The translations under genes and the position numbers were made by a program. From Uliginosibacterium sp036017065 (lineage in GTDB: Bacteria; Pseudomonadota; Gammaproteobacteria; Burkholderiales; Rhodocyclaceae), in NCBI RefSeq assembly GCF_036017065.1, contig NZ_JAYXHR010000001.1:930001-994000 (forward strand): 64,000 bases of DNA, written 5' to 3'. Below are positions 8,064-17,109 of the stretch, piece after piece (the first letter of the stretch is position 1; each line of letters opens with the position of its first letter). Below the pieces are notes generated by a model. The model was not told the DNA's origin. It worked only from the letters and a program-made list of their open reading frames with translations, and made no database searches.

Positions 8064-10379
8064 TCATTCTTCGCGTGCCGGTACCAGCACGTCGCGGTTG
8101 CCGCTGGGGCCCATCGCGGACACCAGGCCGGCCTTTTCCATCTGCTCGATGAGGCGCGCGGCGCGGTTGTAGCCGATGCGCAGGTGACGCTGCACCAGCG
8201 AGATGCTGGGGCGACGCGTCTTGAGCACGACTTCCACGGCCTTGTCGTAGAGCTCGTCGGCTTCGCCGCCTTCACCGCCCTCGCCGAAGTTGTCGCCGTT
8301 GAGGCTGCCGCCCCCCTCGCCTTCCTCGCCGCCTGCACCGGTAAGAATGCCTTCGATGTAGTCCGGTTCCCCGGTGGTCTTCAGATGCTCCACGACCTTG
8401 TGGACTTCATGGTCGGCCACGAAGGCGCCGTGCATGCGCAGCGGCAGGCCGGTGCCGGGCGCCAGGTAGAGCATGTCGCCCATGCCCAGCAGGGCTTCGG
8501 CGCCCATCTGGTCGAGGATGGTGCGCGAGTCGATCTTGCTGCTGACCTGGAAGGCGATGCGCGTCGGGATGTTGGCCTTGATGAGGCCGGTGATGACGTC
8601 CACGCTCGGGCGCTGGGTGGCGAGGATGAGGTGGATGCCAGCCGCGCGCGCCTTCTGCGCCAGGCGGGCGATCAGCTCCTCGATCTTCTTGCCGACCACC
8701 ATCATCAGGTCGGCCAGCTCGTCGATGATCACCACGATCATCGGCATGTTCTCCAGCGGCTCGGGATTGTCCGGGGTGATGGAGAACGGGTTGGTCAGCG
8801 GCTTGCCGGCCTTCTGCGCGTCGGCCACCTGCTTGTTGTAGCCGGCCAGGTTGCGCACGCCCAGTGCGGACATCAGCTTGTAGCGGCGCTCCATCTCGCC
8901 GACGCACCAGTTGAGCGCGTGGGCGGCATGGCGCATGTCGGTGACCACCGGCGCCAGCAGGTGCGGAATGCCTTCGTACACCGACAGTTCCAGCATCTTC
9001 GGGTCGACCATGATCAGTCGCACCTTGTCGGGGCCGGATTTGTAGAGCAGCGACAGGATGATGGCGTTGATCGCCACCGACTTGCCGGAGCCGGTGGTAC
9101 CGGCCACCAGCACGTGCGGCATCTTGGCGAGGTCGGCCACCGTCGGCACGCCGGAGATGTCCTTGCCGAGCACCATGGTGAGCGGCGAATTCATGTCGTG
9201 GTAGGCCTTGGAGCCGAGGATCTCCGACATGCGCACCGTCTGGCGCTTCGGGTTCGGGATCTCCAGGCCCATGCAGGTCTTGCCGGGGATGGTCTCCACC
9301 ACGCGGATGCTCATCACCGACAGCGCGCGCGCCAGGTCCTTCACGAGGTTGACGATCTGCGCGCCCTTCACGCCCACTGCGGGTTCGATCTCGAAGCGGG
9401 TGATGACCGGGCCGGGATAGGCCGCCAGCACCTTCACCTCGACACCGAAGTCGGCGAGCTTGCGTTCGATGAGGCGCGAGGTGTACTCCAGCGACTCCAC
9501 CGAGGGCGGCTCGACATCGTTGGACGGCGCATCCAGCAAGGTGATGCTGGGCAGCTCGCCGGACGCATCCGCGAACAGGCCCAGCTGCACGCGCGCCTTC
9601 TCGACGGCGGGCGCCTGCTCGATGGTGATCTTCGGCGGCTCGATGTGCAGCGGCGGCGGCGGCGCCTCTTCCCGCTTCTTGCGCTCGCGCTTGGCCTTCT
9701 CTTCCCGCTTGACTGCCACTTCCTTGCCGGCGCGGCGGTCCTGGCGGGCCTGCCACATCCTTTGCGCGGCCAGCCACGACTGCTCCAGCAAGTGGCCGGT
9801 GCGTTCGAAGACGTTGATCCACGAGAAGCCGCCGAACAGGCACAGCCCGCCCGCCCAGGCCGCCAGCAGCAGCAGCGTGCCGCCAGCGAAGCCCAGGTAG
9901 CGCTGGGTCAGTTCGCCGACCTCTTCGCCGATGACCCCGCCCGGCTCGCCCGGCAACAGCGCGGTACTGGTGTGGAAGCGCAGGGCCTCAAGGCCGCAAC
10001 TGGTGAGCAGTACGACCAGGAAGCCGAACAGCACGATGAACAGCGAGCGACGGTCACCTTCCAGGTCTTCGCGGAAACGGCGGCCGCCGATCAGCAGGCC
10101 CCAGAACATCAGCGCGACCCACCACCAGGTGGAGCTGCCGAACAGCAGCAGCAGCATGTCCGACAGCCAGGCGCCGAAGCGGCCGCCGGGGTTCTGCACC
10201 TGGCTGACCTCCACCGCGTGCGACCAGCCGGGGTCGGCCTTGTCGTAGCCGAACAGGATGATCGCCAGATAGACGCCCAGCGCGGCCAGCACCACCCAGC
10301 GCGCCTCGCGCACCAGGCCGGCGATCTTTTCGGGCAGGGGTTGGGCAGGGGTGGAACGGGACAGGGCGCGGAAGAGCAT
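8064..10379 (-). CDS. ftsK: DNA translocase FtsK
   Basis: 771 residues. The N-terminal third has four membrane segments (about 28-44, 71-98, 112-128, 162-184). A charged, proline-containing linker of about 90 residues follows, then the FtsK motor: IPGKTCMGLEIPN, Walker A GTTGSGKS at 427-434 and Walker B VVIIDELADLMM. The C-terminal winged-helix gamma domain (RRPSISLVQRHLRIGYNRAA) recognises KOPS. The linker is short, so this is the SpoIIIE-like size class. It pumps the chromosome terminus through the septum and activates XerCD. Typical partner lolA follows. Confidence 0.95.
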   Translation of the reverse strand: MLFRALSRSTPAQPLPEKIAGLVREARWVVLAALGVYLAIILFGYDKADPGWSHAVEVSQVQNPGGRFGAWLSDMLLLLFGSSTWWWVALMFWGLLIGGRRFREDLEGDRRSLFIVLFGFLVVLLTSCGLEALRFHTSTALLPGEPGGVIGEEVGELTQRYLGFAGGTLLLLAAWAGGLCLFGGFSWINVFERTGHLLEQSWLAAQRMWQARQDRRAGKEVAVKREEKAKRERKKREEAPPPPLHIEPPKITIEQAPAVEKARVQLGLFADASGELPSITLLDAPSNDVEPPSVESLEYTSRLIERKLADFGVEVKVLAAYPGPVITRFEIEPAVGVKGAQIVNLVKDLARALSVMSIRVVETIPGKTCMGLEIPNPKRQTVRMSEILGSKAYHDMNSPLTMVLGKDISGVPTVADLAKMPHVLVAGTTGSGKSVAINAIILSLLYKSGPDKVRLIMVDPKMLELSVYEGIPHLLAPVVTDMRHAAHALNWCVGEMERRYKLMSALGVRNLAGYNKQVADAQKAGKPLTNPFSITPDNPEPLENMPMIVVIIDELADLMMVVGKKIEELIARLAQKARAAGIHLILATQRPSVDVITGLIKANIPTRIAFQVSSKIDSRTILDQMGAEALLGMGDMLYLAPGTGLPLRMHGAFVADHEVHKVVEHLKTTGEPDYIEGILTGAGGEEGEGGGSLNGDNFGEGGEGGEADELYDKAVEVVLKTRRPSISLVQRHLRIGYNRAARLIEQMEKAGLVSAMGPSGNRDVLVPAREE

Positions 10380-10518
10380 GTGGCAGGAGGTGTGGCAGGC
10401 GTAGCGGGCCGGCGGAGGGAATGGCGGCGATTATACCTGTCGGCCCCTGCCCGCCTCACCGCAGCGGATGGCCAGCGGGCACACGCCCCAGCCACACGCG
10501 AATACCGGCCAGCGTGCC

Positions 10519-11781
10519 TCAGGGCTGCGACGACACCCCGTCATGCGCCGCTGCCGACAGGATGGGAAGGCGTGCCACGAAGCGGGTGCCCGCCTCCGCC
10601 GTGGACCGGACGTCGAGGCGCCCGCCATGCGCCGCGACGATCTGGGCGCAGATATACAGGCCCAGCCCGAGGCCTTCGCCGCGATGGGGGCTGGCCCGCC
10701 GCCAGTAGGGCTCGAAGATGCGTTGCAGGCTGCCCGGATCGATCGGCTCGCCGGCGTTGTGCACCTCCAGCAGCAGCGCATCGTCCTCCACCCAGGCGCT
10801 CACCCGCACCGGCTCGTCGGCGGAGCCGTGGGCCAGCGCATTGGCAAGAAGGTTGGAGGCCAGTTGCTGGATGCGCGGCGCGTCGCACCAGGTCGTCTGC
10901 GGCACCACCGTCCGGCACACCACCTGGCGGTCGGGGTGCGCATCGCGCAGCTCGTCGACCACCGCTTCCAGCGCCTCGCCGAGTGCGTCGGTGCGGGCAA
11001 GCTCCACGCCCAGCCCGCCACCCAGGCGCCCGCGCGCCAGATCCATGGTGTCGGCAATCAGCCCCGCCATGCGACGCGAATTGGCCGCGATGCGCGCGCC
11101 CAGGCCCGACACGGTGCCATCCACATGGCGCTGCAGCGCCCCGGCGCAGGCGGCGATGGCCGACAGGGGGTTGCGCAGGTCGTGCCCCAGCACGGCGATG
11201 AATTGTTCGCGCAGCTCGCTGCTCTGGCGTTCATTGAGCAGCACGGCCCGCTCCTGCTCGCGCTCGCGCTCGGTGTCGAGCTGCAGGCCGATCAGTTCGG
11301 CGAAACGCTCGAACATCGCCAGGGTGCGCGGGTCCGACACCTTGGCCGGCAGCGGGTCGATGGCGCAGAGGTTGCCGAAGTACTCGCCGCTGCTGAGCAC
11401 CACCGGCACCGACACATAGCTCTCGATGCCGTAGATGCGCGGCGTGTGGTGGGTGCAGTAGGTGGCGTTGCGGCTGGCGTGGTCGATCAGGATCGGCTCG
11501 TGCGCGGCCCGCACCTCCTTGCACAGCGTGGTGTGCACATCGAGCTGGCCGCCGGCCTTGAGCCCGAACGCGATCTCGTCATGCACCGCGCACGCCGTCC
11601 AGCTGTCGTCGGTCACCCGCGCCACTGCCGCAAAACGCATGCCGGTGGCCTCGCAGATGATGCGCAGGATCGAGGGCACGCAGTCGATGCGACTGACGGT
11701 CAGCACGTCCGAAAGAACGGCAGGCGGCAGTGTCGGGACGGCGGCGTGGGGGGCGTCACCGGGGACGTGGATATCAGTCAT
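10519..11781 (-). CDS. GAF-domain sensor histidine kinase
   Basis: 420 residues from ATG 11781, with no membrane segment. A GAF domain spans about 30-165. A short coiled coil leads to the H box FIAVLGHDLRNPLSAI with His200 as the phosphorylation site. The N box (SNLLANALAHG), G1 (HNAGEPIDPG) and G2 (GEGLGLGLYI) complete the HATPase domain. No response regulator gene is adjacent, so it is an orphan cytoplasmic kinase. GAF domains bind cyclic nucleotides, heme or aromatic ligands; the cysteines in the GAF (HTTLCKEV, ATYCTHH) are a possible redox or metal site. It is divergent from the sulfate-binding protein gene. Confidence 0.88.
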   Translation of the reverse strand: MTDIHVPGDAPHAAVPTLPPAVLSDVLTVSRIDCVPSILRIICEATGMRFAAVARVTDDSWTACAVHDEIAFGLKAGGQLDVHTTLCKEVRAAHEPILIDHASRNATYCTHHTPRIYGIESYVSVPVVLSSGEYFGNLCAIDPLPAKVSDPRTLAMFERFAELIGLQLDTEREREQERAVLLNERQSSELREQFIAVLGHDLRNPLSAIAACAGALQRHVDGTVSGLGARIAANSRRMAGLIADTMDLARGRLGGGLGVELARTDALGEALEAVVDELRDAHPDRQVVCRTVVPQTTWCDAPRIQQLASNLLANALAHGSADEPVRVSAWVEDDALLLEVHNAGEPIDPGSLQRIFEPYWRRASPHRGEGLGLGLYICAQIVAAHGGRLDVRSTAEAGTRFVARLPILSAAAHDGVSSQP

Positions 11782-11904
11782 GCAGAGCGTGGAATACGGA
11801 AAGCGGCAAGGTTCCGGCACAGGCGCCTGGCAGCGCCTTCGCCAGACTGGATCATAGGCCGGCCACCCGGCGAAACGCCGCCGGCCGCGCATATTCCATT
11901 TACT

Positions 11905-11940
11905 GATAAAGAACGCAATTATTAGTCGTTATCAAGATAA
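11905..11940. promoter_or_regulatory. GATAA/TTATC inverted motifs upstream of sbp (candidate CysB region)
   Basis: The AT-rich gap before the sulfate-binding gene holds GATAA at 11905-11909 and, 19 bases on, TTATC-AA-GATAA at 11929-11940. The same core recurs upstream of the ssu operon (13971-13995) and cysT (41475-41530). A LysR-type CysB is encoded in this window. Site assignment is inference. Confidence 0.45.
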
Positions 11941-11994
11941 ACGGGCGCATCTACAGTGCGGACACCTTCCTACAACAAGTGATGGAGTCACACC

Positions 11995-13005
11995 ATGCGT
12001 ACCAAGCTGTTCTCTCGCCTGATCGCCGCCAGCCTGTTCTCGGCTGCGTTCGCAACTCTCCCCGCGCTGGCGCAGACGACGCTGCTCAACGTGTCCTACG
12101 ACCCGACCCGCGAGCTGTACGAGGATTTCAACAAGGCCTTCGCCGCCAACTGGAAGGCCAAGACCGGCGAGACCGTCACCATCAAGCAATCCCACGGTGG
12201 CTCCGGCAAGCAGGCCCGCTCGGTCATCGACGGCCTGGAAGCCGACGTGGTGACCCTGGCCCTGGCCTACGACATCGACGAGATCAACACCATCGGCAAG
12301 CTGATCCCGGCTGACTGGCAGAAGCGCCTGCCGCACAACTCCGCGCCCTACACCTCGACCATCGTGTTCCTGGTGCGCAAGGGCAACCCCAAGAAGATCC
12401 TGGACTGGAACGACCTGACCCGCAGCGGCGTGGAAGTCATCACCCCGAACCCCAAGACATCCGGCGGCGCCCGCTGGAACTACCTGGCAGCCTGGGCCTA
12501 CGCCCTCAAGCAACCGGGCGGCAACGACACCACCGCGCAGGCCTTCGTGAAGAAGATCTTCGCCAACGTGAAGGTGCTGGACTCCGGCGCACGCGGCTCC
12601 ACCACCACTTTCACCGAGCGCGGCATCGGCGACGTGCTGCTGGCTTGGGAAAACGAAGCCTTCCTGGCCGTGAAGGAACTCGGTCCGGACAAGTACGACA
12701 TCGTCGTGCCCTCGCTGTCCATCCTGGCCGAGCCGCCGGTCACCGTGGTCGACAAGGTGGTCGACAAGAAGAAGACCCGCAAGCAGGCCGAAGCCTACCT
12801 GCAGTACCTGTACTCGCCGGAAGGCCAGGAACTGGCGGCCAAGAACTACTACCGCCCGATCGACCCGAAGGTGGCCGAGAAGTACGCCAAGCAGTTCCCC
12901 AAGGTCAACCTGGTGACCATCGACAGCTCCTTCGGCGGCTGGACCAAGGCCCAGGCCACCCACTTCGCCGACGGCGGCGTGTTCGACAAGATCTACGGTC
13001 AGTAA
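11995..13005 (+). CDS. sbp: Sulfate-binding periplasmic protein
   Basis: 336 residues. A signal peptide cleaved near residue 26 (ALA/QTT) precedes the sulfate-binding family signature VSYDPTRELYEDFN, then the anion-binding QSHGGSGKQARSVIDG loop and ADVVTLALAYDID. It delivers sulfate or thiosulfate to CysTWA, encoded about 29 kb away at 41574-44567. It stands alone here, with a candidate CysB-type promoter upstream and a strong terminator downstream, so it is probably monocistronic and made under sulfur limitation. Confidence 0.94.
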   Translation: MRTKLFSRLIAASLFSAAFATLPALAQTTLLNVSYDPTRELYEDFNKAFAANWKAKTGETVTIKQSHGGSGKQARSVIDGLEADVVTLALAYDIDEINTIGKLIPADWQKRLPHNSAPYTSTIVFLVRKGNPKKILDWNDLTRSGVEVITPNPKTSGGARWNYLAAWAYALKQPGGNDTTAQAFVKKIFANVKVLDSGARGSTTTFTERGIGDVLLAWENEAFLAVKELGPDKYDIVVPSLSILAEPPVTVVDKVVDKKKTRKQAEAYLQYLYSPEGQELAAKNYYRPIDPKVAEKYAKQFPKVNLVTIDSSFGGWTKAQATHFADGGVFDKIYGQ

Positions 13006-13026
13006 GCGACACACTGCTGGCGACAG

Positions 13027-13062
13027 GCCCCTCTCCTCGCAAGAGGGAGGGGCTTTGTCTTT
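13027..13062 (+). terminator. Rho-independent terminator of sbp
   Basis: An eleven-base-pair GC-rich stem, 13027-13038 with 13043-13053, has one bulged T and a GCAA tetraloop. It is followed by TTTGTCTTT. It lies just after the sbp stop at 13005. Confidence 0.8.
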
Positions 13063-13107
13063 CAGCCACACCTACACTTCATTCGGGCATCAAGCAGGAC
13101 TCCCATC

Positions 13108-13713
13108 ATGAGCACCACCCTCATCGTCCCCGGTCTTCACGGCAGCGGCCCGACCCACTGGCAGAGCTGGTTCGAGGGTCTCATCCCCGACGCGGTGCGC
13201 GTCGAGCAGAGCGACTGGATCGACCCGCACCTGCCACGCTGGGCGGGTGCCGTGCGGTGCGAGATCGAACGCGCACGCGGCCCGGTGTGGATCGTCGCGC
13301 ACAGCTTCGGCAGCCTTGCCGCCGCGCACGCGGCCTGGGAGTACCGCGACCGGGTGGCGGGCGCGATGTTCGTGGCGCCGGCTGACCCGGACAAGTTCGG
13401 CATCGCCGACACCCTGCCCGACCAGCCCTTCGGTTTCCCGAGCGTGGTGGTGGCCAGTACCAACGACCCCTGGGTGCGCCTCACCAAGGCCGCGCTGTGG
13501 GCGGAGCGCTGGGGCAGCCGCTTCGTGAACCTCGGTGCTGCGGGACACATCAACGTCGACTCCGGCCACGGCCCCTGGCCGGAAGGACTGGAGCTGTTCA
13601 AGCAGTTGCAGCGCACCCAGTCCGACGTCCCGCTCGGCTCGCTGGATACCGACGCCTTGCGCGTGCCGGTGAGCAAGCCTTTCGACTGGGGCAGCTACCT
13701 GCGCGACCGCTGA
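13108..13713 (+). CDS. RBBP9/YdeN-type serine hydrolase
   Basis: 201 residues. The opening TTLIVPGLHGSGPTHWQSWF is the RBBP9-family signature. The nucleophile elbow is WIVAHSFGS (Ser66), with Asp120 in ASTNDPW and a histidine in AAGHINVDSGHGPWPEG (147 or 154) completing an alpha/beta-hydrolase triad. It lies between sbp and the ssu genes. Hydrolases of this type recur beside sulfur-starvation genes in betaproteobacteria and pseudomonads, which suggests a role in releasing a sulfur ester or thioester. The substrate is not known. Confidence 0.82.
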   Translation: MSTTLIVPGLHGSGPTHWQSWFEGLIPDAVRVEQSDWIDPHLPRWAGAVRCEIERARGPVWIVAHSFGSLAAAHAAWEYRDRVAGAMFVAPADPDKFGIADTLPDQPFGFPSVVVASTNDPWVRLTKAALWAERWGSRFVNLGAAGHINVDSGHGPWPEGLELFKQLQRTQSDVPLGSLDTDALRVPVSKPFDWGSYLRDR

Positions 13714-13782
13714 TGCGTATCGCTGACGCACCGATGGCGTTTCGATGGCGTGCTCCGCGGCACCATCATCGGCGCTGCCGGC

Positions 13783-13838
13783 GTAGGCTGGGCTGAGCAA
13801 AGCGACTTGTGCCGAGCTTGCCGAAGCAAGCCCAGCAC
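13783..13838. repeat. Dispersed GTAGG-TGGGCT palindromic repeat (family A)
   Basis: GTAGGCTGGGCTGAGCAAAG at 13783 and GAAGCAAGCCCAGCAC ending at 13838 are degenerate inverted arms. Closer copies lie at 33300-33389 and 41340-41436. The unit resembles the short extragenic palindromes common in proteobacterial genomes. Confidence 0.5.
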
Positions 13839-13902
13839 TCTGCGCAACCTGCCCGCCGCGCCTCCTGATCGCAGCCTGCCCGCAGCCCACACCCCATCCC
13901 GG

Positions 13903-13932
13903 AAAGACCCGCCACGCGCGGGTCTTTTCTTT
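13903..13932 (+). terminator. Rho-independent terminator
   Basis: AAAGACCCGC (13903-13912) pairs perfectly with GCGGGTCTTT (13918-13927) over a five-base loop, followed by TTCTTT. It ends transcription from the hydrolase gene before the ssu promoter region. The rest of the 392-bp gap 13714-14105 holds the family A repeat and the inverted repeat at 13971. Confidence 0.75.
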
Positions 13933-13970
13933 CCCCGCACCCGCCGCAAACCCCTGCATTCCAAGTAGAC

Positions 13971-13995
13971 GCTTATCAAGCGCGCCGCGATAAGC
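13971..13995. promoter_or_regulatory. GCTTATC-N11-GATAAGC inverted repeat upstream of the ssu operon
   Basis: Perfect seven-base arms (13971-13977 and 13989-13995) lie about 110 bp before the first ssu start. They match the arms found before cysT and partly those before sbp. It is a candidate binding site for CysB or an Ssu-type LysR regulator. Confidence 0.5.
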
Positions 13996-14105
13996 ACAGC
14001 AGGATTTCATCGTTCCCCTGTTATGACAGCTCCCCTACAGTGCGCCACACAGTCGCACCGCGGCAGGAATGCGGATCGCATACAACCATATTGACTGAGC
14101 GCACC

Positions 14106-14708
14106 ATGAGCATCCTCTTCATTTCCGGCAGCCCCACCGAACAGTCGCGCAGCGCACGCCTGCTGGACGCCGCGCGTGAGCGCATCAGCAAGCAGGGTTT
14201 CGCCACCGACTGGATCCAGGTCCGCGACCTGCCGGCGCAGGCGCTGCTGCATGCCGACTTCAAGGACACGGTGCTGAGCGAGGCCATCGGCCGCGTGGAA
14301 TCCGCGCAGGCCGTCGTGCTGTCGTCGCCGGTCTACAAGGCCGCCTACGCCGGTGTCCTGAAGGCCTTCCTGGACCTGCTGCCGCAGACCGGACTGGCCG
14401 GCAAGCTGGTGCTGCCGCTGGCCACCGCGGGCAGCCCGGCGCACACGCTGGCGCTGGATTACTCGCTGCGTCCGGTACTCGCCGCGCTGGGCGCACGCGA
14501 TGTGGTGGCCGGCGTGTTCGCCGTCGACACCCAGGTGCAATGGTGGCCGGACACCGGCCTGCACCTGGACCCGAACATCGAGGCGCGCCTGGACTCGGCC
14601 GTCAGCCACCTCATCGAAGGCCTGCGCCGCGCCGAGCGCGAAGCCCTGCACCAACGCAACCTGGACGCGCCGAAGGTGCCATTCGGCAGCGTGCGCGTCA
14701 GCACCTGA
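14106..14708 (+). CDS. ssuE: NADPH-dependent FMN reductase (SsuE type)
   Basis: 200 residues from ATG 14106. The flavodoxin-like FMN phosphate loop SGSPTEQSRSARLL lies at about 6-19 and the family motif SSPVYKAAYAGVLKAFLDLL in the middle. SsuE reduces FMN with NAD(P)H and hands it to the monooxygenase SsuD. It opens a six-gene cluster in the order ssuE-A-D-C-B-F. Upstream in-frame codons have no ribosome site and would add an unlikely tail. Confidence 0.92.
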   Translation: MSILFISGSPTEQSRSARLLDAARERISKQGFATDWIQVRDLPAQALLHADFKDTVLSEAIGRVESAQAVVLSSPVYKAAYAGVLKAFLDLLPQTGLAGKLVLPLATAGSPAHTLALDYSLRPVLAALGARDVVAGVFAVDTQVQWWPDTGLHLDPNIEARLDSAVSHLIEGLRRAEREALHQRNLDAPKVPFGSVRVST

Positions 14709-14778
14709 CACAGCTCACCGCCACTGAGCCGCGTTCATCACCACAGAAGTCCCACACATCCGGATACGGAGAGAAAAA

Positions 14779-15741
14779 ATGCACAACCAGAAAACCCGTC
14801 GTCACCTGCTTGCAGGTCTCGTAGCCAGCGCCGCCGCTGCGCTGTTCCCGTTCGCCGCGCAGGCGGACTACAACCCCAAGCTGCTGCGCATCGGCTACCA
14901 GAAGTCGGCCAGCACCCTGGTGCTCATCAAGTCGCAAGGCACGCTGGAAAAGCAGCTGGCGCCCAAGGGCATCGAAGTGAAGTGGGTGGAATTCCCCGCC
15001 GGCCCGCAGCTGCTGGAAGGCCTGAACGTCGGCTCCATCGACTTCGGCTACGTCGGCGAAGCTCCGCCCATCGTAGCGCAGGCTGCCGGTGCCGAGTTCT
15101 ACTACGTCGGCTATGAACTGCCAGCGCCGAAGGCCGAGGCCATCCTGGTGCCGAAGGATTCGCCGATCAAGTCGGTGGCCGAGCTGAAGGGCAAGCGCGT
15201 CGCGCTGAACAAGGGCTCCAACGTGCACTACCTGCTGGCCAAGGCGCTGGAAAAGAACGGCGTGAAATACAGCGAGATCACCCCGAGCTTCCTCGCGCCC
15301 GCCGATGCACGTGCCGCATTTGAAAAAGGTGCGGTCGACGCCTGGGTGATCTGGGACCCCTTCACCGCCGCCGCCGAAAAGCAGATCGGCGCCCGCGTGC
15401 TGGTCAATGGCGAAGGCATCGTCAACAACCACCAGTTCTACCTGGCCGAGCGCGAGTTCGCTGCCAAGCGTCCGGACGTCGTGAAGCTGCTGCTCGACGA
15501 GAGCAACAAGCAGGCGCAATGGGTGGAAAAGAACATCAAGGCCGCCGCCGCGCAACTGGCTCCGATCCAGGGCCTGCCGGTGGAAGTGCTGGAACTGTCG
15601 CTGTCGCGCTACCCCGCCGGCACGCACCCGATCACCGAAGCGGTGCTGGGCGAGCAGCAGAAGATCGCCGACGTCTTCAACGAACTGAAGATCATCCCGA
15701 AGGCGATCAAGACGCGCGACGCGCAGGTGCCGAAGCCCTGA
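14779..15741 (+). CDS. ssuA: Aliphatic sulfonate-binding periplasmic protein
   Basis: 320 residues. A Tat-like twin-arginine-free signal peptide ends near residue 29 (AQA/DYNPK). The mature protein shows LRIGYQKSASTLVLIKSQG, GLNVGSIDFGYVGEAPP and FEKGAVDAWVIWDPF, the SsuA pattern. It captures alkanesulfonates for SsuBC. GGAGAGAAAA lies just before the ATG. It lies 70 bases after ssuE. Confidence 0.94.
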   Translation: MHNQKTRRHLLAGLVASAAAALFPFAAQADYNPKLLRIGYQKSASTLVLIKSQGTLEKQLAPKGIEVKWVEFPAGPQLLEGLNVGSIDFGYVGEAPPIVAQAAGAEFYYVGYELPAPKAEAILVPKDSPIKSVAELKGKRVALNKGSNVHYLLAKALEKNGVKYSEITPSFLAPADARAAFEKGAVDAWVIWDPFTAAAEKQIGARVLVNGEGIVNNHQFYLAEREFAAKRPDVVKLLLDESNKQAQWVEKNIKAAAAQLAPIQGLPVEVLELSLSRYPAGTHPITEAVLGEQQKIADVFNELKIIPKAIKTRDAQVPKP

Positions 15742-15765
15742 CCGGCTGAAGCGCGATCAGCACAA

Positions 15766-15796
15766 CACCGGCGCGGCGCAGGTCGCCGTGCCGGTG
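15766..15796 (+). other. Hairpin between ssuA and ssuD
   Basis: CACCGGC-G-CGGCG pairs with CGCCG-T-GCCGGTG around CAGGT, twelve pairs with one mismatch and no T run. Such hairpins after binding-protein genes often protect the upstream message 3' end, which would raise SsuA over the rest; this is inference. Confidence 0.45.
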
Positions 15797-15904
15797 TCAC
15801 AACAAGCAGAACGCTAACGATAGCGACATCACTCCCGAGCACATGAAACGCCGCCAGGCCATGCGCAGGCATGCAGCCGCCGGCACGCAAGACCGGAGAC
15901 CGAC

Positions 15905-17098
15905 ATGAAAGTACTGTGGTTCCTGCCCACCCATGGCGACAGCCGCTACCTGGGTACCAGCGAAGGCGCACGTGAAGTGAGCCTGGACTACCTGCGCCAG
16001 ATCGCGCAGGCCGCCGACAATCTCGGCTACTACGGCGTGCTCACGCCCACCGGCCGCTCCTGCGAAGACCCGTGGGTCACCACGTCCAGCCTCATCGGCG
16101 CCACCCGCAACCTGCGCTTCCTGGTCGCGCTGCGTCCCGGTCTCACGCTGCCCAGCATCGCCGCGCGCATGGCCGCAACCTTTGATCGCCTCTCCGGCGG
16201 CCGCCTGCTGGTGAATCTCGTCACCGGCGGCGACCCCAACGAACTGGCCGGCGACGGCGTGTTCGGCACGCATGCCGAGCGCTACGAAGCCTCCGCAGAA
16301 TTCATCCGCATCTGGCGCGAGATCATCGCCCACAGCCACACCAGTGAATCCTTCGACTACGAAGGCAAGCACCTGCAGGTGAAGGGCGCCAAGCTGCTCT
16401 ACCCGCCGATCCAGCAACCCTACCCACCGGTGTGGTTCGGTGGCTCGTCGGAGGCCGCGCACGAACTCGCCGCAGAGCAGGTGGACACCTACCTGACCTG
16501 GGGCGAACCGCCCGAGGAAGTCGCCAAGAAGATCGCAGACGTGCGCGCCCGCGCTGCCGCCCGTGGTCGCAAGATCGAGTTCGGCGTACGCCTGCACGTC
16601 ATCGTGCGCCCCACCGAACAGGAAGCCTGGGCCGCCGCCGACGAACTCATCAGCCGCCTGGACGACGAGACCGTGTCCCGCGCGCAGGCCGCCTTCGCCA
16701 AGATGGATTCCGAAGGCCAGCGCCGCATGGCCGCACTGCACGCCGGTGGTGTGAAGCGCACGCGTGCCGACCTGGAGATCAGCCCCAACCTGTGGGCCGG
16801 CGTCGGCCTGGTGCGCGGCGGTGCCGGCACGGCACTGGTCGGCAGCCCGGAACAGGTCGCCGCCAAGCTGCGCGAGTACCAGGCCGCTGGTGCGGACAAC
16901 TTCATCCTGTCCGGCTACCCGCACCTGGAAGAGGCCTACCGCTTCGCCGAACTGGTGTTCCCGCTGCTGAAGCTGGACCACGGCACGCAGCAGGCCAGCC
17001 TGCCGGGCCAGAAGCTGTCCGGCCCCTTCGGCGAAGTGGTGGCCAACCACTTCGTGCCCAAGGCCGCGCCGGCTCCGGCACAGGCCTCCGCAAGCTGA
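15905..17098 (+). CDS. ssuD: FMNH2-dependent alkanesulfonate monooxygenase
   Basis: 397 residues. It starts MKVLWFLPTHGDSRYLG, the SsuD opening, and carries LDYLRQIAQAADNLGYYGVL, TGRSCEDPW and the SGGRLLVNLVTGGDP flavin/luciferase-fold motif. The C-terminal GYPHLEEAYRFAELVFPLL is also typical. It splits alkanesulfonates to aldehyde and sulfite using reduced flavin from SsuE. The C-terminus is somewhat longer than the E. coli enzyme, ending in an Ala/Pro-rich tail. Confidence 0.95.
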   Translation: MKVLWFLPTHGDSRYLGTSEGAREVSLDYLRQIAQAADNLGYYGVLTPTGRSCEDPWVTTSSLIGATRNLRFLVALRPGLTLPSIAARMAATFDRLSGGRLLVNLVTGGDPNELAGDGVFGTHAERYEASAEFIRIWREIIAHSHTSESFDYEGKHLQVKGAKLLYPPIQQPYPPVWFGGSSEAAHELAAEQVDTYLTWGEPPEEVAKKIADVRARAAARGRKIEFGVRLHVIVRPTEQEAWAAADELISRLDDETVSRAQAAFAKMDSEGQRRMAALHAGGVKRTRADLEISPNLWAGVGLVRGGAGTALVGSPEQVAAKLREYQAAGADNFILSGYPHLEEAYRFAELVFPLLKLDHGTQQASLPGQKLSGPFGEVVANHFVPKAAPAPAQASAS

Positions 17099-17109
17099 GG
17101 TCGCATGCC

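Noticed and set aside
8184..11201. A 1005-codon open frame on the plus strand
   Set aside because: It is antisense to ftsK and the histidine kinase, with His/Gln/Arg-rich sequence typical of shadows of GC-rich genes.
13771..13850. Possible tRNA-like fold near the family A repeat
   Set aside because: No anticodon arm or T-loop consensus; it is better explained as the dispersed palindrome.
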